From: Epiperipatus broadwayi
Lineage: Eukaryota > Onychophora > Udeonychophora > Euonychophora > Peripatidae
Direction: 5' to 3'
Assembly: GCA_028023455.1 (NCBI GenBank)
Contig: JAQFVV010012530.1
Location: 1,242,001 to 1,306,000 of the forward strand
Length of the DNA: 64,000 bases
Both the position numbers and the translations under genes were made by a program. The notes under the pieces are model-generated. The model had not been told where the DNA came from, ran no database searches, and worked only from the letters and a program-made list of their open reading frames with translations. Within the stretch, counting starts at the first letter, position 1; every line of letters starts with the position of its first letter. Positions 24,557 to 37,859 of this stretch are shown here, in pieces.

Positions 24557-26609
24557 TAAATGAAAGGGTAAGGATCATAGAAAGTTAAACAATTATAGAC
24601 TGATAGCGGTAACATCAGTTTTATATAAAAAATTTTATATAGGGTGGCTGGAAGGGCTGGAAAATGGATGGAAGAAAATAATGTAGTGGGGGAAATGCAA
24701 GCAGGTTTTAGGTCAGATAGACCTATAGAAGATAGTTTATTTGTAGTTACACAACTTATGGATATGAGTAGGAATTCAGATAGACAGTTATATATGAGTT
24801 TTATAGATATAGATAAGGCATATGATAGAGTAAATAGAAATAGATTATGGATATGTTTAGCAAATTTGGGAATGGATGAAGCTTTAGTGGATATTATTAA
24901 GAAATTATATGAAAATAATTACTACACATATCAATTAGGGGATATAGAATCAGTTAAAGTTAAAAATGGGGTGAGACTAAGGCAAGGATGCCCTATGTCA
25001 CCTATTTTGTTTTTATTATATTTGAGTGAAATGGAGACAGCAACAGAAAGACTAGGAAGAGGGATAGAGATACCGTTAATAGGTAGCAAGGGAGGTCTTT
25101 TTTTTGTGGATATTATCTTTTTGTATGCAGAAAGAAGAGAAGATATGGAAGTTATGCTGAGGACATGCGCAAGGATGGATAAAGAGATAGGGATTAAATT
25201 TAGTGAAGAAAAATCAAAAATAATGATGGATAATATTGATAGAAAGACTAGGAAGAGGGATAGAGATACCGTTAATAGGTGGCAAGGGAGTATATACTTT
25301 GTCAGGTCTTTTTTTTGTGGATATTATCTTTTTGTATGCAGAAAGAAGAGAAGATATGGAAGTTATGCTGAGGACATGCGCAAGGCTGGATAAAGAGATA
25401 GGGATTAAATTTAATGAAGAAAAATCAAAAATAATGATGGATAATATTGGGGAAAGAGCAGACAAAGAATTTTTATTGGGGGATATAAAGTTAAATGTGG
25501 TGAATAAATATAATCATCTTCAGTAATCACAAAAATTGCTTGGATAAATGGGAGAAAAAATTGATAAATGAAGCAAAGAAAAGAAAGGGATTGTCAAAGA
25601 AATTAACAGTGTTTTCATATAATAAATATGATGTAGCTAGAATTGTATGGAAGGAAGGGGCAGTAGCAGGGTTAACATATGGCAATGATGCATTATGTGT
25701 TAGTAAAGGGGTATTAGATTACTTAGAAAAAGTACAAAGGGAAGTAGGAAGACATGCATTAGATGTAGATATGTGAACAGCAAAGGAGGCAATTCAAGGA
25801 GAAATGGGGTGGTGAAGTTTTTATATGAGAGATGCAAAAAGCAAAATGAAAATGTTTGCTAGATTGCAATTTATGGATAATAAAAGAATAGCTAAAATAG
25901 TATTTAAATGGGTTATGAGTAAAGGGCAGGCAACAAGATAAATAGTATATATTTGTATACTTGTATAAGAGGTGGGATGATTGTGTTAGGAGGATTGTTG
26001 AGTGTTATAGTGGTAAGGAATGGGATAGAAGAATAGATGCATTAATAAAGAATAAGGTGTTGAAGAGATGGTGAATTAATATGGAGAGTAAAAAGAGTTT
26101 AAATATATATAGAAGTAAATGGAACATTAGGTGCGAGTTAATCTATGATAATAGTAAGGAAAGTAGTTTATTGTTTAAGGCTCGAACGGATCTTTAGCTA
26201 CAAAAGAATATACATGTAACTGGAAAAATATGGGTGATTTAGTCTGCAAGTTGTGTAAGGAAGGCATAGAAAATATTAGGCATCTGTTGATTCAATGTAA
26301 ATGGTTGAAAGCAGAAAGTGTACATAATGAAGTTATGGAAGACTAAATATAAACAAAATGATTATACAGAAGGGGGTTATTGGTTTTTATGCCGGATTTG
26401 GGAACAAATAGGGGGGATTTAGATATGAAGGCCATGGAGTTGACAAAGATTCTGTTGTGGAAATGGGTTGGATCAGGATATGGGGAAACTTAGGGTGGGG
26501 AATGGAAAGGGAGGGTAAAGTGGTTAACAAGTTTCTTTTGTCATAGTTGCTGAGAGATTTCTGACTCCGTATAAAGAGGTCACAGTGCACCACATCACAT
26601 CATCACATA
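24557..26609 (+). mobile_element. LINE family 2, copy b, joined head-to-tail to copy a
   Basis: Begins directly after the tail of copy a, inside the RT (AAGGGTAAGGATCATAGAAA matches 35770). Frame 24644-25393 shows GEMQAGFRSDRPIEDSLFVV, MSFIDIDKAYDRVNRNRLW and RLRQGCPMSPILFLLYLSEM (RT motifs 2-4). The catalytic box reads FVDI instead of FADD and lies in a tandem duplication of about 196 bp (25045-25240 and 25241 to about 25452), which breaks the frame. Later parts give GLTYGNDALCVSK (25540-25776), the finger region and the family 3' end. Inactive. Confidence 0.8.
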
Positions 26610-29600
26610 GAAAATTTAATTTGCGGTGATCCAAAAGTTAATGATGATGATGAATGCTACCAGCTAGACCCCGGGAGTGAAAGAGATCTTTAACATTGTA
26701 CAGACAATTGAGAAAAGAGCACAAAGACAAATGTTAGCCAAAATAATTCTAAATAATTTTAAAGTTTATTAATTTCAAAAAATTTCAATTTTAGGCAAAT
26801 AAAAATATGAAATTTTGACTTAGATTTCTCTAGCAAATTTATCAGAGAGTATATGAGATAATTGTAACATTAAACACCCTGAGCAGATAAGTTCGTTTTC
26901 TTACCTAAGAATAAAAAGGAATTTAATGTCTTCCTGCTAGAGATTTATAAAAAAAACGTTCCAATTTCCCAATTTAAAGATTTCAAAACAAAAGGAGTCT
27001 TGTACGGAATACAACATAACAGCACAGGCAAGCTTTCCTTAGCCTGGAAAAGAAACATTGGGACTAAGAATGTCAAATTTCTGCAGAACAGCCCATGAAT
27101 GACAATGTTCAAGATCATCAAGGTTAATTCTGATACAAGAAAAGAAAAAATTACGTTATTACATAATCTGAAACATAGGAAAAACAAAATCTCTACTAAG
27201 AAAAACAAAACAATGTACTCGATAACTTGCTAGCCAAAAGATTTTCAGTCTGCAGGAACTGCAAACCAAGATTGACTAAATTAATTATAATGAAAGAATA
27301 AAGGACAGGTGAGTTAAAAGATAATGAATATCTGCCAAAGCATTTATCAAGGGATAGTAATATAAAGAGGAAAACACTAAGCGTATAAAATAGAAACTCT
27401 CAATACATTCCCGGAGAAATAAATTTAAAACTTTGAAATCTTAAAACTAAGACTCCACTACATACAATAATAAGAAAAATTCATAATAAAATAATTAGAG
27501 AGATTTAAATGATTATACATCTTATTATAGGTGAAAGTTTCTTTTTAGATTAAGCTGAGACTTTTAACAAAGAGATTAACTAGAGATTCAAGCCCTGGTT
27601 TCAATATAGGAAAGTTCAGATACCTTTCAGGCTTTGAATTATCTGTATAGTTACTCCAGTGATAAGCAAAGTTCTTTCTAACTCTAATCCATCATGAAGG
27701 CTTTTGATTTATATTTCTTTGGTTGGGAGTATGGAGGCAGTTTTTGGGGCAGTTCTGGACTAAGTTTCTTAGGTCATGTTCTTGAAGGTACAATTATAAA
27801 GCTCAGGTTCATCTTTGGGTTATTTAGCACTGCATATTGTGAAGATTTCTCATGGTGTATATTTTTGGCATGGCGACTGGATGGCCACCCAGAAATCCAA
27901 CTTCGGCGATCCGCATTGAGCAATTAGCAAATATGAAAATTAGAATCACTCCAAATAAGAAACAGAATCATAACAAGCAGATTAATAATGTAACGGAATT
28001 CTGAATTAATTACTGTCCGTTACAACAAGCAAAGAGAACATATAGATATAAATGAATTTATATCCATACCCAATCAAACCTGCAACAATTCGAGTATTGC
28101 TACAAAGTTATATTTCCCGATCGGATGTCTCTCGACTGCTGTAATTAATATAAATTTACAGCACTTGGATAAATTTATAAACTATACTGGAATTATTACT
28201 GCAATACAATAATTGACACATGTGCTATATTACTAGAACTAATGTCTAATTTATTATCAGATAAGCTCTACAGGCAAATTAATCTAATTGGCATGGTGAA
28301 GACAGCGAGATGAGACGAAAAGAGTCATTCATTATTAAACATTATTTAATACAATAAAATAAAATAATTACAAATAAGATATGAGATTTAAACACACAAT
28401 AAAATCAATGATATAAATAAGATAAGTATATGTAATTCAAAGCATTAACATAAATAAAATCGTTCTCAGTGTATTTAAATGAATCTAGAATTAGAGTATT
28501 TTTCTCCTTCGTAGATTACTTGTTAAAGTTTACTAAATATTTAACTATAATATCTATGAGTGCAATTGTTTTTAAGTTCTTTTGGCCAAGTTAATGAAAG
28601 TATGTACACGCATGACATAAATTCAAAGTTTAGTTTACTTAGGATTTCTTGATGTTGGGTGATATTAGCTGGCCTTCATATGAATTATTCCACTTTTTTA
28701 GGAGTGACGGTTGTTCTTGGGATCCAGCTCTGACTATTAGCATTCAGTTTTCTTCTTTCATATTCTTGGAGGCTTCACTGTGATGGTATATCAACGACAG
28801 GGAAGGTGAGCTATTGGGCAGGCACTATAGCTGTTGTTACTTCATGGGAGAGGATTGACCGTACGAGCAAGGTGGGTATGGATCAAGCTAGCATCCATTT
28901 GTGGCCCCCTTAGCCACTCATTCTCCAAGCTTCACCATTGAAATAGTGTTGAGTCATATTCACCAAATTCAGCAAGCTCCAAAATAGTATATAATTTTAG
29001 CTATCAAGCATACAAAAAAAAAAACAAAAATGTCTGCTTCCTTACTCTCTCTTCACAGATCTCTTTCTCTTCCCAGAATACTTTTCTTATCTTGATCTTC
29101 TAGTTCGAAATTTCATTCTATTATTCATTGGAATGTCAGTAGGTTCATTTTCACACCTTTATTTTCTACTTCTTACAAAACCTTCATAGTTTTTCTCTTT
29201 TTTTAATATTTTTTTTACAAAATCACTTTCTTATTTACATCTCATATCTTTCCCTCCCTTCGTATAATTATATATATGTTTCACTCATTTAAATGTGTAG
29301 TTTCGAGAGAAGATTCTTATCTTTTTATAAAGCTAAATTTCTTACAGACTTCAACAAAATTTCCTAAATGTCAGCTTTTAAATTATTTGACTCTCCCTTT
29401 TATTTTATCTTCCTTTAAGTTTTCTTTTTTATAAAATTAAATTATATGAGTTTAATATTCTCTCCATTTTTATTATTTATTTTCCAAAATGTTGACTTTT
29501 AAGTCAAAGATACGAATCTCGTTAGCCTTCCCTCTCCTATCTTTCATTTAATCAGTACAATTAATTCCTAATTAGTTGCATTCCTGAAATCAATTAAAAT

Positions 29601-31640
29601 AATTTTGGTTTGAACATATTATGAAGTTTGAAACAGATTTCTTTTTCGCTCCTACTTTTATTTTAAATATTTTAAGTATTATTTTGTTATTTTCAAAAAA
29701 CTCATATTTATTATTTGATATGTTAAATATTTATATATGTGTGATCACAGTGTGTGTGATCATCACAATAATAATCAGTCTGAAACCCGGTGCTATTTAT
29801 GTGAACTGTTATCTCCCCGCTTAATCTTTAATTAGAAGTTTTGATCAGGGTAAATCTCTATCTCCTGCTTAATCTTAATTTTAAAAAAAACAACACGACC
29901 AGGGCTCTTATTTTATTCAAAATTAATTAAAAAAAATAAATGAGAAAATAAGTCGCGCGGCTTTTAAAAATAGATTAAAATCAACAAAGTAAAAAGAATC
30001 TATCGCAATCAAAACTTTTTAAAATTAAAATGCTTTTTCAAATAGATTAAAACATTGCTTGCTGTTAATTACTTTAATGGAAAAAAAACAAGAGACAAAA
30101 GGAAATTATTTTAAACTAAAATCTATTGAAAAAGTAAAATCACAGAATTTTGAAATATAAATGAGTATATGCTTTATTGTGCATACTCTTAATACATAAA
30201 AAAACATACAAAACTTTTAAATATAGTTTTCTTTTAAAAGCTTTATAAATATTAAAGTTAGTTTTAATTTTGCGATGGTACTTTTGAAGCTGATAAAGTA
30301 CCCGGTTCAATGTATTTGATATTCATCAGTTCACATACATTTGACAACAAAGTCAAAAAAATTTGTCTATTTAAAGTCAGAAACTATATATTGACTTGCA
30401 CTTGATTGCTTATATACGTAGAATATGGATTTTTTGTAGACAGTGTAACTATTAACAAAATATAAAGGAATCTAGATTTAAAAATACTATCCAGGAAATA
30501 GAAAGAATGCCATTATTAAATTCTTCAATTTCCCACTACAGCCATGCATATATGATCACATCTACATAGATCATTGGCTAATAAATTCCACGTGCAAAAT
30601 CATGGCTTGCCCTAAATCTGTTGATGATATTCCAGTTAATGGTTACTTGGAAGATGAAATCTAACTAGCTTTATTGTTGAATCTGCAAAAAAAAAATTGG
30701 TTTTCATAAGAAATCCATTTTTTATGCAATAATTTTTTATTCCATAGATTCTTTGTAGAACATTCAAAAAGGCAATTTTGATTTAAGAATAGATAACGAA
30801 ATTATATTTTTGATTATTGACAAATGTAATTCTACTTAGCAGATTTTATCCATTTTATATGAGACATCTCTTCTAATATCTGGTAGAATAATATGCGAAA
30901 GAAAGAAGAACCAATGCCAAAGAAATAGATTTGAGGTATCAGTAATATTTCTCATTCAAATTAAATGATATATCCAGTCATGTGAGCACTTTTTTCCAAC
31001 AAGGCACACTATTCAACAATATAATACACTAATGCTTAAGAAACATGTCTATAAAATCTTTACATGACAATCCTAAGTAGTGATAGACAGTTGTCCAAGG
31101 TGATTATTTCTACAAATTTTTTTTTAGATATTAGAAATTAAGTTAGGGTGATTCAAAGTTATTTCCAAATAGCATAGAATTTCCAAATAGCATAGAATAA
31201 CATTACATTAGAGGCTTTTGTTGCAAAGATTATATTTATTTTTATGACATATATCACAGTAAGAACTGTCCAAACCTTCATTGTTGGATTAAGGAATAAG
31301 ACTCTGGTCTTTCAAAAAGATTTCCAAACTTTTTATATCCTTATTGAAAGACTTTTCTATATCTGAAAGAATCTCTTTTAAGAAGTCAAAACACTAATAT
31401 CAGTATAGATGAATTTTTTGCACTCCTTTCCTCAAAGATTACTGATGAATATAAGTAGGTGAGATAGTGTGTTCTGTAAAATTTTGTATCTATTATGACT
31501 TTTATTTAGTACCAATTGAATTTTCCTATTGGAAAACATTTTGTCTTATAAATTAATGGTTTTCCTACATTTGAAAATTTTAGAACTTTTACAAAAATAC
31601 TATCTTTGTAAATAGAGTCATAAGATGAGATTAGACCATC
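26610..31640. other. Intron 4, stretch without a recognised gene
   Basis: AT-rich with some moderate-GC islands. A short inverted pair TAACGGA/TCCGTTA sits at about 27993-28022. Frames at 27694-27927 and 29621-29824 have no recognised domain. Nothing else could be supported. Confidence 0.35.
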
Positions 31641-31644
31641 AAAA

Positions 31645-32282
31645 CATCACATGATCACTATTTCAAATGCTTATGCATGATAAGAATAATGCGATGTGAT
31701 GCACTGGACTTCTCCTTATATGGAGTCAGAAATCTCTCAGCCATTATGCCCAGAGAAACCTGTTAGCCACTTTACCTTCCCTTTCCATTCTCCACCCTGT
31801 TTTCCCATATTCTGTTCTATACTGCTCCATCCCATTTTCACAACGTAATCTTTGTCAACTTGGCCTCTATGTATAAATCCTCCTTATCTTTTCAAAACAC
31901 AGCATAAAAACCAATAACCAACTTTCTGTATAATCACATTGTTTATATTTATTTTTCCACAATTTCATTATTTGTACCCTTTCTGCTTTCAGACATTTAC
32001 ATTCAAATAACAGATGCCTAATATTTTCTACTACCTTTCTCACCCATCTTGTTGACTACCAAACCCTCCATACAGTAATGCCACCAGGTGCCAGTCTTTG
32101 TAATCCAATGGATGTAGGAAGATTTGTGCGTAAAATGCCTATCTAGTGCCTACTCATCTAACATCCCCAGACTAATTTCTAGCTTGGGGCTTTCAAAAAC
32201 TGATAAAATCCACAAGCTAGAAACTAGTCTGGGAATGTTGGATGAGTAGATACTAGACAGGGATCATATACATAAACCGTAG
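31645..32282. repeat. R2-type hammerhead repeat, broken by a LINE insertion
   Basis: The piece at 31645-31690 matches the R2 flank (CATCACATGATCACTATTTC). 32055-32282 matches the R2 foldback at 39799-40199 (CTCCATACAGTAATGCCACC, ATCTAGTGCCTACTCATC, TCCACAAGCTAGAAACTAGT) as a shortened palindrome. The hammerhead core here reads CTGATAA with a damaged stem II, so it is degenerate. A minus-strand LINE end lies between the two pieces. Confidence 0.55.
31691..32045 (-). mobile_element. LINE family 2, copy d, 5'-truncated 3' end
   Basis: Reverse complement of the family 2 terminus: tail GATGTGATGCACT, then TATGGAGTCAGAAATCTCTC, CCCAGAGAAACCTGTTAGCC, and the decayed finger region up to about 32045. 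Nested in an R2 repeat. Confidence 0.7.
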
Positions 32283-32937
32283 TGTTTGGTCTGAATTGCA
32301 AGTTTCAGGTTCAAACCATGAATTGGAAGTTTCAGGCTCAAACCAACAGTTATATCAATAAAAATATGAACACTCAATAAATACAGTTGTACACAGATAA
32401 ACATAATACTGTGCTGGTAATGCCTGACTCTTTTCCAGCTGTATATATTAGCTTGCTTTGTTAGTTCTAGTCAAGACTCTTCCGGCTGTACTGGACAGCT
32501 TGTCTCGAGTTGGCCTTAGTCTTAACAGCTTTCAGTCCAATCATGGACTTGCGTTACTGGGTAGACATATTGGTACTGACTATAGTAGAAACACCTTTGC
32601 TGTTGGAAGTGGTTTCAATTGAGAGCATGATCAATTGTTCATGTTAGTCAGATGTTCTCTCTCTATTTATTTTTGTCTCTTGTCTCCAAAAAGGCTGACT
32701 ATTTATTACCAGATCTACTTTACTGTCAGCAATTGGTTTCAGAGGGCATCATTGCCTAATGACCCATACTAATTAATGGTAGGATTTTATACACGTTTAC
32801 ACATTGGTTAGTGGCAATGAGTGCTCAATCCGATCAGGTAAGGGAGGAATCTGGACTAGTTCACTGAGTGCTCAATCCGATCAGGTAAGGGAGGAATCTG
32901 GACTAGTTCACTTCTGAAGGCAAGGTCAAATATGCCA
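32283..32937 (-). repeat. LTR (3' LTR of the gypsy-like element)
   Basis: Shares with 34762-35414 the blocks CAATAAAAATATGAA, CCAGCTGTATATATTAGCTT, ATAGTAGAAACACCTTT and GAGCATCATTGCCTAATG. Carries the 47-bp duplication. Confidence 0.75.
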
Positions 32938-33129
32938 TCCCTTCCCTTGGTAAATTTAGCCCTGGAGAACATAGTCATCAAAATGATCTGGACGATGTGT
33001 TGTCTGCTTTTTGTTGGTTTCTCAGATTTATTGGTGTTATCTTGTTCATCATCCTTGTTTGATAGTCTTGTCCATGGTTGCTTGCTTGGGTTGTTGCAGT
33101 CTTCGGTTTGATGGTCATCATTTTCACTT

Positions 33130-33410
33130 GATGTACTGAACCAAACATGGCCTAATAAGTTACTATGATCACCTGATGCCATCACCAGTAGTAGGTGTAT
33201 AGTTTTGTTAGGCATAGCAATTTTAACTGTTGTTTGACTCAACAGTTTTATGTTTTACCCTGATAGTTTGGGATAGATTTGCTGCTTGGGTGCAGCTTAT
33301 ATTCTTTATTTTTATTAATGATAGCCCAAGTCTTTCTTGAAACAATGGACACTGCAGACACTATGTCTAGTTCCATTGTAACTGGTGTATCATTAATTAC
33401 AATACTATGC
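33130..33410 (-). pseudogene. Gypsy retropepsin (aspartic protease) remnant
   Basis: On the minus strand NDTPVTMELDIVSAVSIVS aligns in style with the gypsy protease active-site region, with DIV where DT/SG is expected, so the catalytic triad is lost. Downstream, after a frame break, VKIAMPNKTIHLLLVMASGD then SNLLGHVWF matches the family end (LLGR-WL type). Confidence 0.65.
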
Positions 33411-33550
33411 ACAAATCCAGCTCTATGTGTAAATCCAAATTGATGGTCTTTAATATGATTTATACAGGCAACTTGTTAATTTTTCTTATAATTGCCTTTG
33501 CTGTTTTTTGGACTGGATTTTCCCATTCTCATATTGGCTGTCTGTCTTTT

Positions 33551-33843
33551 TAATTTCAAACACGCAATCTTTATATGTCCAACATGCTTGCAAAACATAT
33601 ATATCATATCGCAGTGTGGGCATTCTGTAGGTGTGTGCATTTGTTCATTCATCTATAGCAACACTTTAAACTATTTGATGCTGAATTATCTGAACCAACT
33701 GAGTGTCTGACTGACCCAGTGTTATGCTCGATTTTTTGCATATCATACTTAGTAATTTTTTTTAATGGGTTTGTTTGACTAGCTATTGATTCTGCTAGTA
33801 CTGCTTGGGCTGCAGCTGTTTCAAAATCTAAATCCAACATCAT
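33551..33843 (-). pseudogene. Gypsy gag remnant with zinc knuckle
   Basis: The frame starting at 33843 reads LDFETAAAQAVLAESIAS, typical of the gag stretch before the zinc knuckles. After a break, 33551-33624 gives CPHC then FCKHVGHIKIAC; the second knuckle is C-x4-H-x4-C with the first Cys changed to Tyr. Nucleocapsid-type RNA-binding region, now broken. Confidence 0.6.
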
Positions 33844-34761
33844 TAGAAATTTTAAGTCTTAAATTGTGTTAGTTTATGCTGCAAACAAAACGAACATGAA
33901 GTGCTTCGTTCAAGAAATCTTTGAATTCGCCCTTTACTGCCAGTGAACTGATTTTTGTTGCAAACTCTCTGGCTTCCCCCCCCCCCTGTTCCTGCATGCA
34001 GAGGTTGAAATAATATCTGCATTATTGTCAAGAGTTTTGGAGAAAAATAATCTGTGAGAGTTGTTAACGTTTTGTCAAAATCTAGGTCAGCTGGTGTTTC
34101 TGTGATGATTGAGACTTTGAGTACATATTATGGTCATTAATGTGTGTAATTTTGCCTCAGGCTTCTTGATCTGATTAGCTTGTAGATAAAATATTAATTG
34201 CTTTTTATAGCTTGACCAGTCCTTAGGATAGCCTGGTTCAAAGCTTCCATGGAGCCAATAGAATTAGCAATTTTGAAATTTTCCCTCATTTCTTCATAAG
34301 AGAAACAAAGTACCAATTTTTATTTTTGCGAGTTACCACTCATAATTTAAAATTTTGACAGCTACTGTTTGTAACTGTCTCAACGAAGCTTTTAATTTAC
34401 TAGGGAGAGCTTCCATTGCTTTATTACAAGTTACACACTCTTGATTTGTTTACGATTTTAATTGACACCTATTATATTTGCAGTTAATTTTTCTTATGAA
34501 TCTGCTGAATCAGTTTTTTTATTCGGGCAGATTTAAGTGATAGAATTTTATCACCATTTTGTAAGAACAATGGGTCTATTTCTTTGCACTCGCATATTTT
34601 TCTAAACTGCCAAATCTGATATTTATTCAGGCAGAATAGTGATTTTAATATGACAAATGTTTAATTGCGTACTTGTATATGTATTTTAACTGCATACTCG
34701 TATATGTATTTTTCCATTTGTGGGGGAAAATATATTATCCAACTGTGCCAAATCTGTGTTG

Positions 34762-35414
34762 TGTTTGGTTTAAATTGCATGTTTCAGGCTCAAACCAACA
34801 GTGACATCAATAAAAATATGAATACTCAATTAATACAGTTGTATGTAAATAAACATAGTTAACACTATGCTGGTCACGCCAGTCTCACTTCCAGCTGTAT
34901 ATATTAGCTTGCCTCATGATTTCTAGTCAAGACTCTTCTGGCTGTAATGGATAGCTTGCCTCAAGTTGTAGTCAAGACTCTTCTCGCTGTATTGAACAGC
35001 TTGCCTTGAGTCCACCATAGTCTTAGCAGTTTCTAGTCCTATTGTGGACTTGCCTCATTGTGTAGATGTATCGATAATGTCTATAGTAGAAACACCTTTC
35101 TGTTTGAAGTGGTTTCCATTGCGAGCACAATCATTTATTCACATTAGACAGAAGTTCTCTCTCTGTCTGTCTTCGTACTGGCAGCAATCAGTTTCAGAGA
35201 GCATCATTGCCTAATGGCCTGTATTAACCAATGCTAGGATTTTATATACATGTTTACACATCAGTCATACTTATGTTTTACCCATTGGCTATGTTTATAC
35301 ATTGGTTATCCACATGTGTACACATTGGTTAGCGGCAATGAGTGCTCAGTCTGATCAAATAAAGGAAGTAATCTGGACTAGTCCACTTCTGAAGGTCAAG
35401 GTCAGATATGCCCA
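34762..35414 (-). repeat. LTR (5' LTR of the gypsy-like element)
   Basis: Partner of 32283-32937. It lacks the 47-bp duplication but has its own small internal repeats (AGTCAAGACTCTTCT occurs twice). Confidence 0.75.
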
Positions 35415-35507
35415 AACCTTTCTGCATACATTGATTATAAAGCCTTGTACTTGGGCACCACTATATGGAGAGTTTGGTATATTATATTAAATAAGTATGT
35501 AATGTGT

Positions 35508-37647
35508 CTAGAAAAGATGTTAGATGTGAAGGATAGAGTGATAGCAAACATGGGAATATTAGGTTTACAGAAAATGAACTGAATAAGGCTTGGAAGAAAT
35601 TGAAAAATGGAAAGGCAAGAGGTTTAGATGGATGGGCAACAGAGATGGTAATGAATTTAGAGCCTAAGGCAAAAGTAAAATTGTTATCATGTTTTAATAA
35701 GATGGTGCAGAAGAAAGTTTTTCCAAATAGTTGGAGTAATACAAGAGTAAGGCTATTATTTAAAGGAAAGGGTAAGGATCATAGAAAGTTAAACAATTAT
35801 AGACCGATAGCAGTAACATTAGTTTTATGTAAAGTTTTCTCATATATGGTGGCTGGAAAGATTGCAAAATGGATTGGAAGAGAATAATATAATGGGAGAA
35901 ATGCAAGGAGGTTTTCGATTGGATAGGTGTATAGGAGATAGTTTATTTGTAGTTACACAACTTATGGATATGAATATACAGGTAGACAGTTATATATGGC
36001 TTTTATAGATATAGAGAAGGCATATGATAGAGTAAATAGAAATAGATTATGGGTAAGTTTAGGAAATTTGGGAACGTATGGAGCTTTAGTGGATATTATT
36101 AAGAAATTATATGAAAAATAATTACTATATGTATAAATTAGGGAATATAGAATCAGTTAAAGTTAAAAATGGGGTGGGATTAAGGCAAGGATACCCTATG
36201 TCACCTATTTTGTTTTTGTTGTATCTGAGAGAAATGGAGAGAGCAATAGAAAGACTAAGAAGAGGAATAGAGATGCCATTGATAGATGGGAAGGGAGTAT
36301 ATATATTATCAGGTCTTTTATTTGCAGATGATGTTTTTTTTGTGTGCAGAGGGAAGATATGGAAGTTATGCTGGGGGCTGCAAGGGTGAGTAAAGAGATG
36401 GGAATTAAGTTTAGTGAAGAAAAATCAAAAGTAATGATGATAAATATTGGGGAAAAGAGAAGACAAAGAATTTTTATTGGGGGACATAAAGTTAAATGTG
36501 ATGAATAGATATAACTATTTGGGAATCGTCTTAAGTAGTCAGAGAAATAGCTTCGATGAATGGGAGAAAAAATTGATAAATGAAGCAAAGAAAAGAAAGG
36601 GATTGATATGAAATTAAGTGTTTTCATATAATAAATATGACGTAGCTAGAATTGTATGGAAGGGATTGGTGGTAGCAGGGTTAACATATGGTAATGATGC
36701 ATTATGTGTTAGTAAAGGGGTATTAGATTACTTGGAAAAAGTACAAAGAGAATTGGAAGACATGCATTAGATGCAGATGTGTGGACGAAAAGGAGGCAAT
36801 TCAAAGAGAAATGGGATGCTCAAGTTTTTATATGAGATGCGGAAAGCAAAATGAAAAGTTCGGCAGATTGAGTTTATGGATAATAAAAAAATAGCCAAAA
36901 ATAGTATTTAATTGGGTTATGAATAAAGGGCAGGTAACATGATGGGTGAAAAAGGTAATGTGGTATACAGAAGATTTGGATGAAGAATTTATGTCAGTAT
37001 ACTTGTACAAAAAGGTGGGATGATTGCATTAGGAGAATTGTTGAGTGTTATAATGGTAAGGAATGGGATAAAAGAATATATGCATTTATAAAGAATAGGG
37101 AGTTGGAGAGATGGACATCTAGTATGGAGAGTACAGTGAATTTAAATATATATAGAAGTAAACAGAATATTGGGTGCAAATTAATTTATGATAATAGCAA
37201 GGAAAGTAGTTTACTGTTTAAGGCTCGAATTCTTTAACAAGAGGGTATTATACATGTAAATGGAAAAATGTGCATGATTTAGTCTGCAAGTTGTGTAAGG
37301 AAGGCATAGAAAATATTAGGCATCTGTTAATTAAATGTAAATGCCTGAAAACAGAAAGGATATAAATAATAAAGTTGTGGAAGACTAAATATAAGCAAAG
37401 TGATTATACAGAAAGTGTGTTATTGATTTCTATGCTGGGTTTGGGAAAAGATAAAGGGGATTTAGATATAGAGGCCATGGATTTGACAACGATTATGTTG
37501 TGGAAATGGAATGGAGCAGGATATGGGAAACATAGGACAGGGAATGGAAATGGGGGAAAAAGTGGCTAACAGGTTTCTCTGGGCATAGTTGCTAAGAGTT
37601 TCCTGACTCCATATAAGGAGAAGTCACAGTGCATCACATCATCACAT
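35508..37647 (+). mobile_element. LINE family 2, copy c (longest RT)
   Basis: Frame 35600-35887 gives KNGKARGLDGWATEMVMN, WSNTRVRLLFKGKGKDHRKL and NNYRPIAVTLVLCKVF (RT motifs 0-1). After shifts come FIDIEKAYDRVNR-like sequence near 36000, GLRQGYPMSPILFLLYLREM and LLFADDVFF (catalytic FADD at about 36323). Then the thumb region, FKARI, a Cys/His finger near 37280-37340, and the family 3' end with CATCACATCATCAC. The endonuclease is absent. Several frameshifts make it inactive. Confidence 0.8.
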
Positions 37648-37859
37648 TACTCTTGTTAAGATGAGATAAGGTTGACAAAGGCGGCACCAGTTTTTAATTT
37701 ATTTTGAATACCAACCTGCTCTACAGGTAAATGATTTCAACTTTTGACAAAATTCTTATTAATATGATCCTTTCAAATAGGTTATAAGGAAATTAATGAT
37801 ATTGTGTGATAATTCTTTGGGCAATTGTTGGATATATTTGGTTTTAAGATTACTATGGT

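Larger units (their letters stand above)
32283..35414 (-). mobile_element. Ty3/gypsy-like LTR retrotransposon remnant, minus strand
   Basis: Two direct repeats of nearly equal length, 32283-32937 and 34762-35414, are its LTRs; on the minus strand they begin TGG…GCATAT and end CCAAACA, fitting TG…CA ends. The left LTR has a 47-bp tandem duplication (repeat starts at 32821 and 32868). Between them lie gag and protease remnants; RT, RNase H and integrase are missing. A TGG about 6 nt inside the right LTR could be the primer-binding site. No matching target duplication was seen. LTR divergence and internal deletion show an old copy. Confidence 0.75.

Noticed and set aside
32856-33242. 128-codon frame as a host gene
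   Set aside because: Its first part is the end of a gypsy protease and it runs into the LTR; it belongs to the retroelement.
36205-36627. 140-codon minus-strand frame
   Set aside because: Antisense shadow of the LINE reverse transcriptase on the plus strand.
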